Assembly (NCBI GenBank): GCA_002943765.1
Contig: PQWQ01000004.1
Span: 3,348,001-3,412,000 of the forward strand
DNA from: Psoroptes ovis
Lineage: Eukaryota > Arthropoda > Arachnida > Sarcoptiformes > Psoroptidae
Direction of reading: 5' to 3'
Length of the DNA: 64,000 bases
Shown: positions 26,528 to 37,700 of the stretch, in pieces
How the letters are laid out: every line of letters starts with the position of its first letter
Numbering within the stretch: position 1 is the stretch's first letter
Notes under the pieces: model-generated
Databases searched by the model: none
Seen by the model: the letters and a program-made list of their open reading frames with translations, nothing else
What the model was told of the DNA's origin: nothing
Position numbers and translations under genes: made by a program

Positions 26528-27404
26528 ATATCGTTTCCTCTTCTTTTTTTCCAGGATTATGGATCAACCAAAAATTACCAGTAGTAAGTAACTACAAACA
26601 AACAAACAGCAGCAGCAGCAGCGACTATAATCAACATTATAATAATGATGATCATAATGATGATGATTATGATTATGATGATAATAATAATAATGATAGA
26701 ATGATTATTTCTATGGTGAAATTTCAAAAAAAAAGAAGAAGATTATTGTTTTATCATTATTTTATTTTATTTTTTATTATCATCCTCGTTTATTGTCTTT
26801 GGGTGTTCTTGGTAATTGTTATTGTTATTTTCTATATTCTTATTTTTATTATCAAATTCATGTTTCAAAACATTTAGACTAAATAGTTTTTTTTTCGTTT
26901 TCAAACATATTTCAAGTAGTTTCCATGGATTTGGACAAATTTTTTTCCGTTGTTGCTGTTGTTGCTGTTATTGTTTTGCCATTTCCATATGGATAATCAC
27001 ATTGTTGATCACCTTTAGTCAAATATGGGTCTATAGCCAAAAACAAAACAAAAAAAAATTCAAACGAATAAATGGTCATAAATGTATGTAAATGTATGAT
27101 ATTATTATTGATTTGAAAATTTTGAGAAGAATGAGTGTTGTAATACGTGTGATTTTAGCCTAAAATTAATTATTTTTGACCAGTAATTTCCAGTGGGGCT
27201 ATGGCCCACTTTCATTAAAAAAAAATAATGCACCCATGGTGTTTTATAAACGAGAATCGAAGAACGAACGAATCATCGATAGAAGTTTTGAGTTTAACAA
27301 TTCGAATTTTCTATTTCTACATAATTGGGTCTACTTGATGATATGCTATGCTTGATTGGTTGCTGGTGAAGTTAGGTTTGGTTAGGTTAGCCTATTTTTT
27401 AAGA

Positions 27405-27532
27405 AACTTCCAGGCAATTCATCAAAGTAGGTTCGTGAAAGTTTCTGGGAAGTTTGTCAAAATTTTTCGCGCCAATATGTGAAATTTTCCAGAAATCGTC
27501 TCAAACCTACCTTGGTGAATTCCCGGGAAGTT
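27405..27532. mobile_element. Foldback MITE with ~44-bp inverted arms
   Basis: AACTTCCAGGCAATTCA at 27405 and its partner ending TGAATTCCCGGGAAGTT at 27532 form arms of about 44 bp with roughly ten mismatches. Complementarity continues inward (TTTCTGGGAAGTTTG against GAAATTTTCCAGAAA). The spacer includes CGCGCC. It is GC-richer than its surroundings and unlike either other MITE family. No clear target-site duplication was seen. Confidence 0.65.
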
Positions 27533-28079
27533 TTCCAAAAATTAAAATTTACGGTTAAACTGAAGCTCATACCGAAATTTGGTTCAATTTTAAAATATAA
27601 AATAATTTTTATCCATTTTTCGAAATTTTTCACAGAATTTAAAGTTTTGATTTAGGGTTTTAAAATTATAATTTTCTGAGTTTTTAAGTTTATTTTGGTA
27701 GTTTTCAATGTAATTTCAAATCTTACAATCACGAAATTCAGCATTCATTTGATATAATTTGAAATTTTTTATTCGAATGAAAATTCAAAGCTTTTGATCT
27801 AAAAATGCTGAGATCGGCATTGCCATCTATCAAATGTAAAATTTAAGTGATTGCAAAAATAAAAAATTTCATAATTTTTTCAAATGTTTTAATTTAAATG
27901 TCAAATATCATTATCAATTGTCATTTTATAAAAAAAAAATTATCATAAATAGTAATAAAAAAATAATGAAAAACAATAAACAATTTTGTAACAAACAAAA
28001 TCTTAGAAAAAAAAATAATGAAATCTAAAAACAATTGATACCAAAATAAAAAAAAATTGAATTAAACCGAAAAAAAAAA

Positions 28080-30562
28080 TCAATACAAATTAAAAGCTTC
28101 ACGTAAATGATCAAGTGTTACTAAACAAATACAAATAATCCACCAAACGGCTGTCAATACTATCCAAAAATTATGTTGAAATATTGATGCAAATGGATTG
28201 ATTGTTTGATAAATTTTTTTCAAATCAATCACTTTGATCAATTCATCATTCCATGCATTGATTTTTGAACGATTTTTAATATAAATTAATAATAATTTTT
28301 CTTGTACATATTTTCTTGAATAAAATACCAATAATGTTGGAAATACATATTGAATTAATGTGCCTGAATATGATCCAACAAATTGTACGATTGATGATAT
28401 ATCTTCAGTGAATAATGCAATTATTAATGGAGGTATTATTGCGATCAATGGCATTGTATATTGTATAATACGACCATAATGCATATCATCATTATAATTT
28501 ATTAATACTTTCATATTGTTAATCAATGTCAAGGCTAAAATTGTATAACTTGAAAATAATGTAAATATTGGGAATGTTGGTAAGAATATATCGAAACCAG
28601 TGACGCTGGCTGGATTAGTTTGATTAGTTGCACATCTGAAAATGAATAATTTGAAAAAAAATGAAGAATTATTATCATTTTGAACGAATATAAATCAAAT
28701 TCAACATACTTATCAACTTGAAAATTTAATGTATAAACTTGATTAATATTATCGAATGCAAATATAGCTGTCAATGCGATTATAATATAGCAACCAAGTA
28801 CAAGTAAATAATCGATGGTTATCGCTCTAAATATTTTAGATTTATTACGAACAGGTGTTAACATTGATGGCACTGAATGATGACACATAAATGAATATAC
28901 ACATATTCCGAATAATTTCGGTACATTCAATATATTGGTTGCTCTTGGTGAGCCTTTTGCTTTACCAGTTACAAATATTTTGATTGTAATACCAATCATA
29001 CTGACAAATGCTATTATTCAATAATGAAGAAAAAATTATTTTAAGTTAAATATTATTAAGATTACTGACCCATCCAACGTAAAATAATTGTCATAATTTG
29101 TATGATTTTGGTTTTTTGTATCTTAGCGTATGTCAATGGACCAAGAATGGCTATGAAACCCAATAAAAACAAACGATATGCATTTCGACGTGAAATTCCA
29201 GAACCATCCCAACAAGTATAATCAAGATCATCGTTGGTTTTATTCGAGTGACAATATGATTTTGAGGTACTGTTTTAAAGTGAAGGTAAAAAATTAATTT
29301 AAAACAAAAATTATGATCAAACAATCACTGACCAACTAATATCACGTAATGATTTTGACATCATTGAATTATAGATCAAAAGATCACCGAATAGATAAAC
29401 AATAATTGATATGAAAAATAATTTCGAAAGATATTTATTCAAAAATAATTCGGTCATATTTCCAAGCTCGAATTTTTCAACAATTTGAAATCGTTTATCA
29501 ATATGATCAATTGATCGTAAACAATTTTCAATATTTTTCGTATTAATTGATTTACTTTTTTGTTGTTCACTAAGACAATCATTACTATCAAAAATTGTAT
29601 TCCAATTGGTACGAAATTTAATTTGATTATTATCACCATTATTAATATCATTATTCATTATTGTTGATGGACATAAATTTTGTACGGATTCTGTAATATT
29701 CAATAGATTATTATTATGAATTAATTCTCCATTATCACTATCATCATCATCACTATTAGATTTATTTTTTTGAACATATTGATTTCCATCATATTCATCA
29801 TCATCATCATAATCATCATTACTACTAAAATTATTTTCATAATAATCAGCAAATGATAATAATGATGACAATTCATTTGAATGAGAACTATCTATTATTC
29901 GGGGGAAAAAAATTCAAAAAATTAGTATATTGTAATAACTTGGAAAAAATTTAAATTCATTTGAATTTATTCAAACCAAAACATTACCAGATACAATTTC
30001 AATGTAAATAACACATGCAAAATCTAAACATTAATTATTCTAGAATCATTTGACAAGGCTCATATGCGATCGCATGCAAAAGGTAAAAATTTTGTATTTA
30101 TAATAAAATTATTGATCCAGCGTGCACACACATGCATACAGGTTGGTTAGTAAAATTTAAAACAAATCAAATAAATGTTAAATAATAATCAATTAATATA
30201 ATGAATCATTGTTAATGAATGATAGATGGAGAATACAATGAAAGATAATTATCAACAATATGTGACATACCGCTTGCTTGTTCCATACGTTTAACAAAAT
30301 TTGCATTTGCCATTGCTTCGATCAAAAATGTTGTTTGAATATATGAAATTAAACACAACAGTGTTATGCAAATAATACCATAAATATATCCAGCTTTTTC
30401 AAATACAGCTGGCATCGTTAATACACCAGTGCCTAATAATAAATTGAACAAATAAATTGCACCAACCTTTGAAAAAAGAATTAAATAATTAGATCAATTA
30501 TAATTGATCAAACAATTTGAAGATCGCCATACCAATGGTGAATATAAATTATTATCAGCCAT
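28080..30562 (-). CDS. TMEM104: TMEM104 homologue, multi-pass membrane protein (6 exons)
   Basis: Exons (transcript order): 30533-30562, 30271-30466, 29333-29891, 29070-29269, 28710-29010, 28080-28635. All junctions are GT/AG and phases agree, giving 613 residues from MADNNLYSPL to a stop at 28080. Family signatures: an N-terminal transporter-like segment (YLFNLLLGTGVLTMPAVF), FLIEAMANAN, YLFGDLLIYN, LGPLTYAKIQKTK, NVPKLFGICVYSFMCHHSVPS, and hydrophobic segments throughout. TMEM104 belongs to the amino-acid/auxin permease-like superfamily; its substrate is not known to me. The protein is longer than vertebrate TMEM104 (about 500 residues as I recall) mainly because exon 3 encodes a low-complexity Asp/Asn/Ser loop (NDDYDDDDEYD, later DDDDSDNGE) between the first membrane helices and the conserved ELGNM segment. 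It is divergent with MBTPS2 across 1.7 kb. Confidence 0.93.
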
Positions 30563-32232
30563 ATTTTATAATTTGGTTTTATTGAATGATTTAATTCAAA
30601 AATTTGTAGATTTGTCGAACAAGATTCAATTGAAAGATATCGATAATAACTTGGAAATTTGAGTTGAAAGCAAAAAAAAAATGAAAATTATTAAATTGAA
30701 AATTATGCTACATGTGAATACTGAAAATGTCGTAATAATCGTAAATAATGATGTTTGATGAGTGAATTATGTGAAATAATGATTGAATAATATGAAATTT
30801 GAAGCTCGATGAAAGTTTACATCATTTTACATCATTTTCAAGTGGTCTACTGGTATTTTTTTATTTTCAATTGTTTGATCACAATATTTTTCTATTTGAT
30901 CATCAAATAGAAAATTAATCATCGAATGTATCGATGATTTTTTTTTTCTTCTCTCTTATTGAAAATTTTCAATCATTAAAAAATTTGTCAAATATCAAAT
31001 GATCGATGATTCAAATGTGTGAATAAATGTTAGAAATATGATTTTTGGATTCGGGAGTTATTTTTTTTTTTTTTTTTTTTTTGTTTCTTTGTCTCCCGAT
31101 AATTTATTTTGTTTGTTTTTGTTATGTCAATAATGTTTTCGAAATTTCATTTAAATAGGTGTTGAAAAAATGAAAAAATGAAAATGCTACAAGTTATAAT
31201 ATTCAATCATGCCACTATTACAAGTGGTGTGTGTGTGTGTATTCAATCAAACAAACAAACAAATAAATAAACAAAACAAAATTACACGTTCAAAATGGCG
31301 TGTAATATTTGAAATTTTATTTTGTCGATTTCGAAGAAATAAACATTAATCACCTTCAATCAGCTGTTTATTCGTCTTTTTTTTTTGTGATTTTAAAAAC
31401 AAACTAAAATTTGATTCTTACCTCTTTTAGCAGTGACGAAAAATTGAAAAAATAAATAATAAACAATCAAAATAATTCATATTGATAGGCAAATAATGGA
31501 CAATAGACACACACACACACAATTGATGGTAAATATCGTTGAATGTATTGATACTTACATTCTTTTTTTAATGATGTTTTTTCTTCCGTTTTCAGATTTG
31601 TTTTTAGATGATTTTTTTCTTCTTCCAGATCATAAGTATTGATATATGATCACAAATGATCGAAAGATGAAAGATGCTCTAAATTTCTTTTATTATTTCT
31701 TCAAACAAATGAAATAGATTGGATGAAATAAGATGAAACACCATTAAATTATTTAAATATTTTTTCCGATTGTTTGCATAAAATCGAAAATACAATAAAA
31801 CAGAAAAAAAATAAAAGTGAAAACTACGTATTATTCAGATTATTTCTGGAAAAGATCACCGATGCTTTCGTTGGTTATTATGATGTTGATTTTGTGTATT
31901 CGCAACCAAAAACCTCTTTTTTCTTTCCTTCACCTCATTCTAAGATTACTGTTTGAAATATTGAAATTTATGAGTATTTGAAGATGAAATTAAAATGAAA
32001 ACTTTGGTTTTTATTCTATTATATTGATTTAATCAAAATTTATTTCAATTACCATCAAGTATCGAAGATATCGGGCGACATTCGTAAAATTGTTTCAATT
32101 ATTATCTATTTGATTTTTGTGTGCTTAATTGCAAATTGATTATTTGAGGAACCTAATTATGATTTGAATTGGTTTCGGCTCTTCAATAATTTTCGCTCTT
32201 CAAAAAAAAAAAAAAAAACAAAAAACAAAAAA
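30563..32232. promoter_or_regulatory. Divergent intergenic region between TMEM104 and MBTPS2
   Basis: These 1.67 kb separate two divergent start codons, so both promoters and 5' UTRs should lie here. It contains a ~19-nt T-tract (about 31064), a (GT)n run near 31220, an (AC)n run near 31510 and A-rich sequence just before the MBTPS2 ATG. No specific core promoter element can be assigned by eye, and no coding frame is convincing. Confidence 0.5.
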
Positions 32233-34202
32233 ATGGAAAACGTATCAATAACAATAATCTTACTGATGATGATAATGTTTTGGTTATTATATAATTTTTC
32301 ATTAAAATTTCTGATATCGAAACAATCTTTACAAGCACTTCACCATAATTATGGTCTATCATTCAATTGTTTATCGATACAAATCGAAAGTCAATCATTG
32401 ACAGAATGGTTGAATAATTTAAGATTATTTAAATATAATTTTCAAACAAAAAAATTGATTAATAATTATACTCATTCAAATTATCATTGGCAATCATTGA
32501 TTGTCAATATATACTTCAAACTTGGTGTGATTATATCATATGTTTTGTTACCGTTTATTTTATATCAAATTTCCAGTAAGTATTTGAATTTTGATATTTG
32601 ATTCAAGTGATTTAATAATGATTATTGGAAAAAATAAGGAATTTTTTTTTCTGATAATTATTAACATTATTTTTGATTGTAAACTGAACTTCAAAATTTC
32701 TAATATATTTTCATTTTATCATTTTTTTATAGAATCATTAATTTATTCAATCGAATTCAAATCAATTTTTAAATATTGGATTTCCAAATCGGAAAATATT
32801 CAAAATTATGATAATCACTATGACAAAAATAATGATGAAAATCAACATTTAATTGTATTGATACCCGGTCTAACATTATCATTCATTGATTCAATATATT
32901 TTCTAATTTTGATTTGTTTTTGTTCATTCATACATGAATGTGGACATGCATTTGCAGCTAATAAAAATTCAATCAAAATTGAAACAATTGGATTTCAATT
33001 TAATCTATGTTTACCATTGACATTCGTATCGATGTCAAAAGAACAATATAATTATAAGGATTTACAAACAAAAATGGAAATAATTTGTACAGGTCTTTGG
33101 AATAATTTTTTGCTATGTTTTATTGCATTTTTATTAATTATTTTTAATCCAATGAAATTATTATTTTATACAAAAATTCATGAGGGTTTATTGATTACAT
33201 CGATTGATCAGGTAAATCAAATCAAATTGTTTTATTTGATTCCATTAATGTAACACTTTTTACTTAGAGAATATTAACAGGTCTAAATGAATTTGATATA
33301 ATAACCAAAATCAACACAATACCAATACGAAGTCTGAAACATTATGAAGAAATTTTAACTGAAATTGCTCAAAAACAAATTGGTTATTGTATTGAAAGAA
33401 ATTTTCTCGAACAATACCAATCAACATCGTTACTATTATGTGATCAAAATAATAAATTGAATGAATGTTGTAATAATTTTGATGATCAAAAACATTTATG
33501 TTTCATACATATCAGCGGTGATAATAGCAATGGTGATCAAAATTTCAAAAATTGTCATAATCAATCAATTGTCGATAGCATCAAGTCCTCATCAAATATT
33601 GATCAAAATATTTTAATGAATAAAAATTCAAGAAAATCATGTCTTCCAGTACGGAAAATTGTCGAAAATTTTAAACAATTTTGTCATCATAACAATGAAT
33701 GTTTGACAACATATTTTGGACAAAATGATTGTATTTTCCCTTTATCAATTGAATCTCGCCAAATACGATTGATAATTATTGAAAATGATAACAATGATCG
33801 AATACTGTTTTGGGGTACAACAAATGAATTATTATCAGCATTGAATGTAATCGATTTCAAGCCAACATATTCATTCATATCGATAAATTTTCATAAACAT
33901 TTTGAAAAAATTTTCAGGTATTTTCAATTATTGCTTTTTATTCAAGCTTTTTCATCAATTTTTTTCTTCAATTTTTTGATCACAGATTTTTATGGACAAT
34001 ATCTTTGATCATGTTACAATTCAATATGATACCATTATCACCATTAGATGGTCATCAAATGTTATCATTATTGCTTGAATACATTGAAATGAAATTTGGA
34101 TTGGAAAAATTTTCATTGAAATTTGTTGCCAATTTTTTACATTATTTTTCATTACTTTTGATATTTTGTTTATTGCTTCTTTCAATTTCAAAATTTTTAT
34201 AA
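32233..34202 (+). CDS. MBTPS2: Membrane-bound transcription factor site-2 protease (S2P), 4 exons
   Basis: Exons 32233-32575, 32733-33211, 33268-33917 and 33986-34202 join in phase through GT/AG introns of 157, 56 and 68 bp, giving 562 residues (vertebrate S2P is about 520). The zinc metalloprotease motif HECGH is at 182-186 in a hydrophobic segment (SFIHECGHAFAA). The second metal-ligand motif is LDG at 511-513, in NMIPLSPLDGHQ. Between them are the PDZ-like region (LITSIDQ, IGYCI) and the family Cys-rich block (NECCNNF, RKSCLPVRK, CHHNNECL). S2P cleaves membrane-anchored factors such as SREBP and ATF6 within the Golgi membrane after site-1 cleavage. The insertion relative to vertebrates is an Asn/Asp/Ser-rich stretch after HISGDN. 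All catalytic residues are present, so it looks functional. It converges with LYRM2. Confidence 0.95.
34169..34174 (-). terminator. AATAAA poly(A) signal for LYRM2
   Basis: A minus-strand AATAAA about 95 bp beyond the LYRM2 stop (plus-strand TTTATT), inside the last coding exon of MBTPS2. If used, the two convergent mRNAs overlap. Confidence 0.4.
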
Positions 34203-34252
34203 GAAATTTTATGTACATTTGCTATATTATTATGTTGAAAATTTTACATTTA

Positions 34253-34258
34253 ATAAAT
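34253..34258 (+). terminator. AATAAA poly(A) signal for MBTPS2
   Basis: A canonical hexamer 51 bp after the MBTPS2 stop. Cleavage 10-30 nt downstream would end the transcript at or inside the LYRM2 3' coding end. Confidence 0.55.
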
Positions 34259-34268
34259 AATTCCAAAT

Positions 34269-34603
34269 TCAATTGATTGTATGCGAAATTTTCAATGATT
34301 TTTCCAAATCTCTTAACACATTATTGCCTCTGGTCAAATTCATATCAATCAATTCTTTATCGGTTAAATTTTTATTTCGATCAAATTCTTCACGTATCCA
34401 TCGATGTAATTCTTTTCGTTGTTCTTGATCATCAATTTTTTTTATTAACAATAAAAATCCTCTATACAATGATAATGTACGCTGTCTTCGTATGAACTAA
34501 ACGAAATTCGATTTCAACTAAAAATTCAGATTCTATTAAAAAACAATTATCAACTTACGTAAAATAATGTCAATGTTTGATCAGGTAAACGGCGACTAAT
34601 CAT
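34269..34603 (-). CDS. LYRM2: LYR motif-containing protein 2 (2 exons)
   Basis: Exon 1 is 34559-34603 (15 codons, MISRRLPDQTLTLFY) and exon 2 is 34269-34496, joined in phase 0 across a 62-bp GTAAGT...TTTAG intron, giving 90 residues (human LYRM2 is about 88). The LYR/Complex1_LYR core is FIRRQRTLSLYRGFL, then DQEQRKELHRWIREEFDRNK and the C-terminal LTRGNNVLRDLEKSL. LYRM2 is a small mitochondrial matrix protein linked to respiratory complex I; family members bind the acyl carrier protein. The basic N-terminus would suit matrix import. The stop is 66 bp from the convergent MBTPS2 stop, and the satellite begins about 145 bp upstream of the ATG, so the promoter is squeezed between them or lies within the array. 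Confidence 0.9.
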
Positions 34604-34748
34604 GGCCAAAATTGCTCGTTTTTCCTTATGATACAATTTGATCTCAGATTTATTCGAATATCAAACAAAAATAAATCAAAATCATCAGCAATAATTGCAA
34701 GCAGCAAAAACAACTCAACATACTTGACTTTGATTTAAAAAAAAAAAA

Positions 34749-37700
34749 GATGGCAATGTGAAGCCTTCGATATTTTTGAGAAAATTGCCAGTCTATTGCC
34801 TTTGATTTTTTGAAAAAAGATGGCGATGTAAAGCCTTCGATATTTTTGAGAAAATTGCCAGTCTATTGCCTTTGCTTTTTCTGAAAAAATTGCCTTACTA
34901 TTGCCTTTGCTTTTTTTGAAAAAAGATGGCAATGTAAAGCCTTTGATTTTTTCGAGAAAATTGCCAGTCTATTGCCTTTGATTTTTCTGAAAAAAGATGG
35001 CAATGTATAGCCTTTGATTTTCTTGAAAAAATTGCCTTACTATTACCTTTGCTTTTTTGAAAAAAGATGGCAGTCTATAGCCTTTGATTATTTTGAAAAA
35101 ATTGCCTTACTATTGCCTTTGCTTTTTTTGAAAAAAGATGGCAATGTAAAGCCTTTGATTTTTTCGAGAAAATTGCCTTACTATTGCCTTTGATTTTTTT
35201 GAAAAAATTGCCTTACTATTGCCTTTGATTTTTTTGAAAAAATTGCCTTACTATTACCTTTGCTTTTTTGAAAAAAGATGGCAGTCTATAGCCTTTGATT
35301 TTTTTGAAAAAATTGCCTTACTATTACCTTTGCTTTTTTGAAAAAAGATGGCAGTCTATTGCCTTTGCTTTTTTTGAAAAAATTGCCTTACTATTACCTT
35401 TGCTTTTTTGAAAAAAGATGGCAGTCTATAGCCTTTGATTATTTTGAAAAAATTGCCTTACTATTGCCTTTGATTTTTTTGAAAAAAGATGGCAGTCTAT
35501 AGCTTTTGATTTTTTTGAAAAAATTGCCTTACTATTGCCTTTGATTTTTTTGAAAAAATTGCCTTACTATTGCCTTTGCTTTTTTTGAAAAAATTGCCTT
35601 ACTATTACCTTTGCTTTTTTGAAAAAAGATGGCAGTCTATTGCCTTTGATTTTTTCGAGAAAATTGCCAGTCTATTGCCTTTGATTTTTCTGAAAAAATT
35701 GCCTTACTATTACCTTTGATTTTTTTGAAAAAATTGCATTACTATTGCCTTTGCTTTTTTTGAAAAAATTGCCTTACTATTACCTTTGCTTTTTTGAAAA
35801 AAGATGGCAGTCTATAGCCTTTGATTTTTTTGAAAAAATTGCCTTACTATTGCCTTTGCTTTTTTTGAAAAAATTGCCTTACTATTACCTTTGCTTTTTT
35901 GAAAAAAGATGGCAGTCTATAGCCTTTGATTATTTTGAAAAAATTGCCTTACTATTGCCTTTGATTTTTCTGAAAAAATTGCCTTACTATTACCTTTGCT
36001 TTTTTGAAAAAAGATGGCAGTCTATAGCCTTTGCTTTTTTTGAAAAAATTGCCTTACTATTACCTTTGCTTTTTTGAAAAAAGATGGCAGTCTATAGCCT
36101 TTGATTTTTTTGAAAAAATTGCCTTACTATTACCTTTGCTTTTTTGAAAAAAGATGGCAGTCTATAGCCTTTGATTTTTTTGAAAAAATTGCCTTACTAT
36201 TGCCTTTGCTTTTTTTGAAAAAATTGCCTTACTATTACCTTTGCTTTTCTGAAAAAAGATGGCAGTCTATAGCCTTTGATTTTTTCGAGAAAATTGCCAG
36301 TCTATTGCCTTTGATTTTTCTGAAAAAATTGCCTTACTATTACCTTTGATTTTTTTGAAAAAATTGCCTTACTATTGCCTTTGATTATTTTGAAAAAATT
36401 GCCTTACTATTACCTTTGCTTTTTTAAAAAAAGATGGCAATGTAAAGCCTTTGATTTTTTCGAGAAAATTGCCAGTCTATTGCCTTTGCTTTTTTTGAAA
36501 AAATTGCCTTACTATTACCTTTGCTTTTTTGAAAAAAGATGGCAGTCTATAGCCTTTGATTTTTTTGAAAAAATTGCCTTACTATTGCCTTTGATTTTTT
36601 TGAAAAAATTGCCTTACTATTGCCTTTGATTTTTCTTGAAAAAGATGGCAGTGGATAGCCTTTGATTTTCTTGAAAAAATTGCCTTACTATTACCTTTGC
36701 TTTTTCTGAAAAAATTGCCAGTGTATAGCCTTTGCTTTTTTTGAAAAAAGATGGCGATGTATAGCCTTTGATTTTTCTGAAAAAATTGCCAGTCTATTGC
36801 CTTTGCTTTTTTTGAAAAAAGATGGCAATGTATAGCCTTTGCTTTTTTTGAAAAAATTGCCTTACTATTACCTTTGCTTTTTTGAAAAAAGATGGCAGTC
36901 TATAGCCTTTGATTATTTTGAAAAAATTGCCTTACTATTGCCTTTGATTTTTCTGAAAAAATTGCCTTACTATTACCTTTGCTTTTTTGAAAAAAGATGG
37001 CAGTCTATAGCCTTTGCTTTTTTTGAAAAAATTGCCTTACTATTACCTTTGCTTTTTTGAAAAAAGATGGCAGTCTATAGCCTTTGATTTTTTTGAAAAA
37101 ATTGCCTTACTATTGCCTTTGCTTTTTTTGAAAAAATTGCCTTACTATTACCTTTGCTTTTCTGAAAAAAGATGGCAGTCTATAGCCTTTGATTTTTTCG
37201 AGAAAATTGCCAGTCTATTGCCTTTGATTTTTCTGAAAAAATTGCCTTACTATTACCTTTGATTTTTTTGAAAAAATTGCCTTACTATTGCCTTTGCTTT
37301 TTTTGAAAAAATTGCCTTACTATTACCTTTGCTTTTTTGAAAAAAGATGGCAGTCTATAGCCTTTGATTTTTTCGAGAAAATTGCCAGTCTATTGCCTTT
37401 GATTTTTTTGAAAAAATTGCCTTACTATTGCCTTTGCTTTTTTTGAAAAAAGATGGCAATGTAAAGCCTTTGATTTTTTCGAGAAAATTGCCAGTCTATT
37501 GCCTTTGATTTTTTGAAAAAAAGATGGCAGTCTATAGCCTTTGATTATTTTGAAAAAATTGCCTTACTATTACCTTTGATTTTTTGAAAAAAAGATGGCA
37601 GTCTATAGCCTTTGATTATTTTGAAAAAATTGCCTTACTATTACCTTTGCTTTTTTAAAAAAAAATGGCAGTCTATAGCCTTTGATTATTTTGAAAAAAT

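Larger units (their letters stand above)
6794..28079. other. About 21 kb with no supportable gene
   Basis: Frames here are short and made of Lys/Asn/Ile/Phe-rich translation of A/T tracts. I see no splice-linked exons, conserved domains or rRNA. The region holds nine mini MITEs (12531, 14155, 15802, 16213, 20947, 22186, 25508, 25971, 26449), a TTAA-flanked MITE (25064), a foldback element (27405), a tRNA-like/SINE candidate (21640), a GC-richer island (13199), hairpins (11874, 16492) and many microsatellites. It could be intergenic or part of a large intron. Confidence 0.6.

Noticed and set aside
26371..26877. 168-codon plus-strand frame
   Set aside because: It runs through a mini MITE and into GAT/AAT microsatellite translation (Asp/Asn runs). 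No domain or splice partner.
31774..31956. 60-codon plus-strand frame upstream of MBTPS2
   Set aside because: No homology and no in-phase splice to the S2P exons. It probably lies in the promoter/5' UTR region.
32591..32732. An alternative N-terminal start of the second S2P exon within intron 1 (MIFDSSDLIM...)
   Set aside because: GTAAGT at 32576 and the acceptor at 32731-32732 join the frames in phase and match the expected S2P N-terminal region better.
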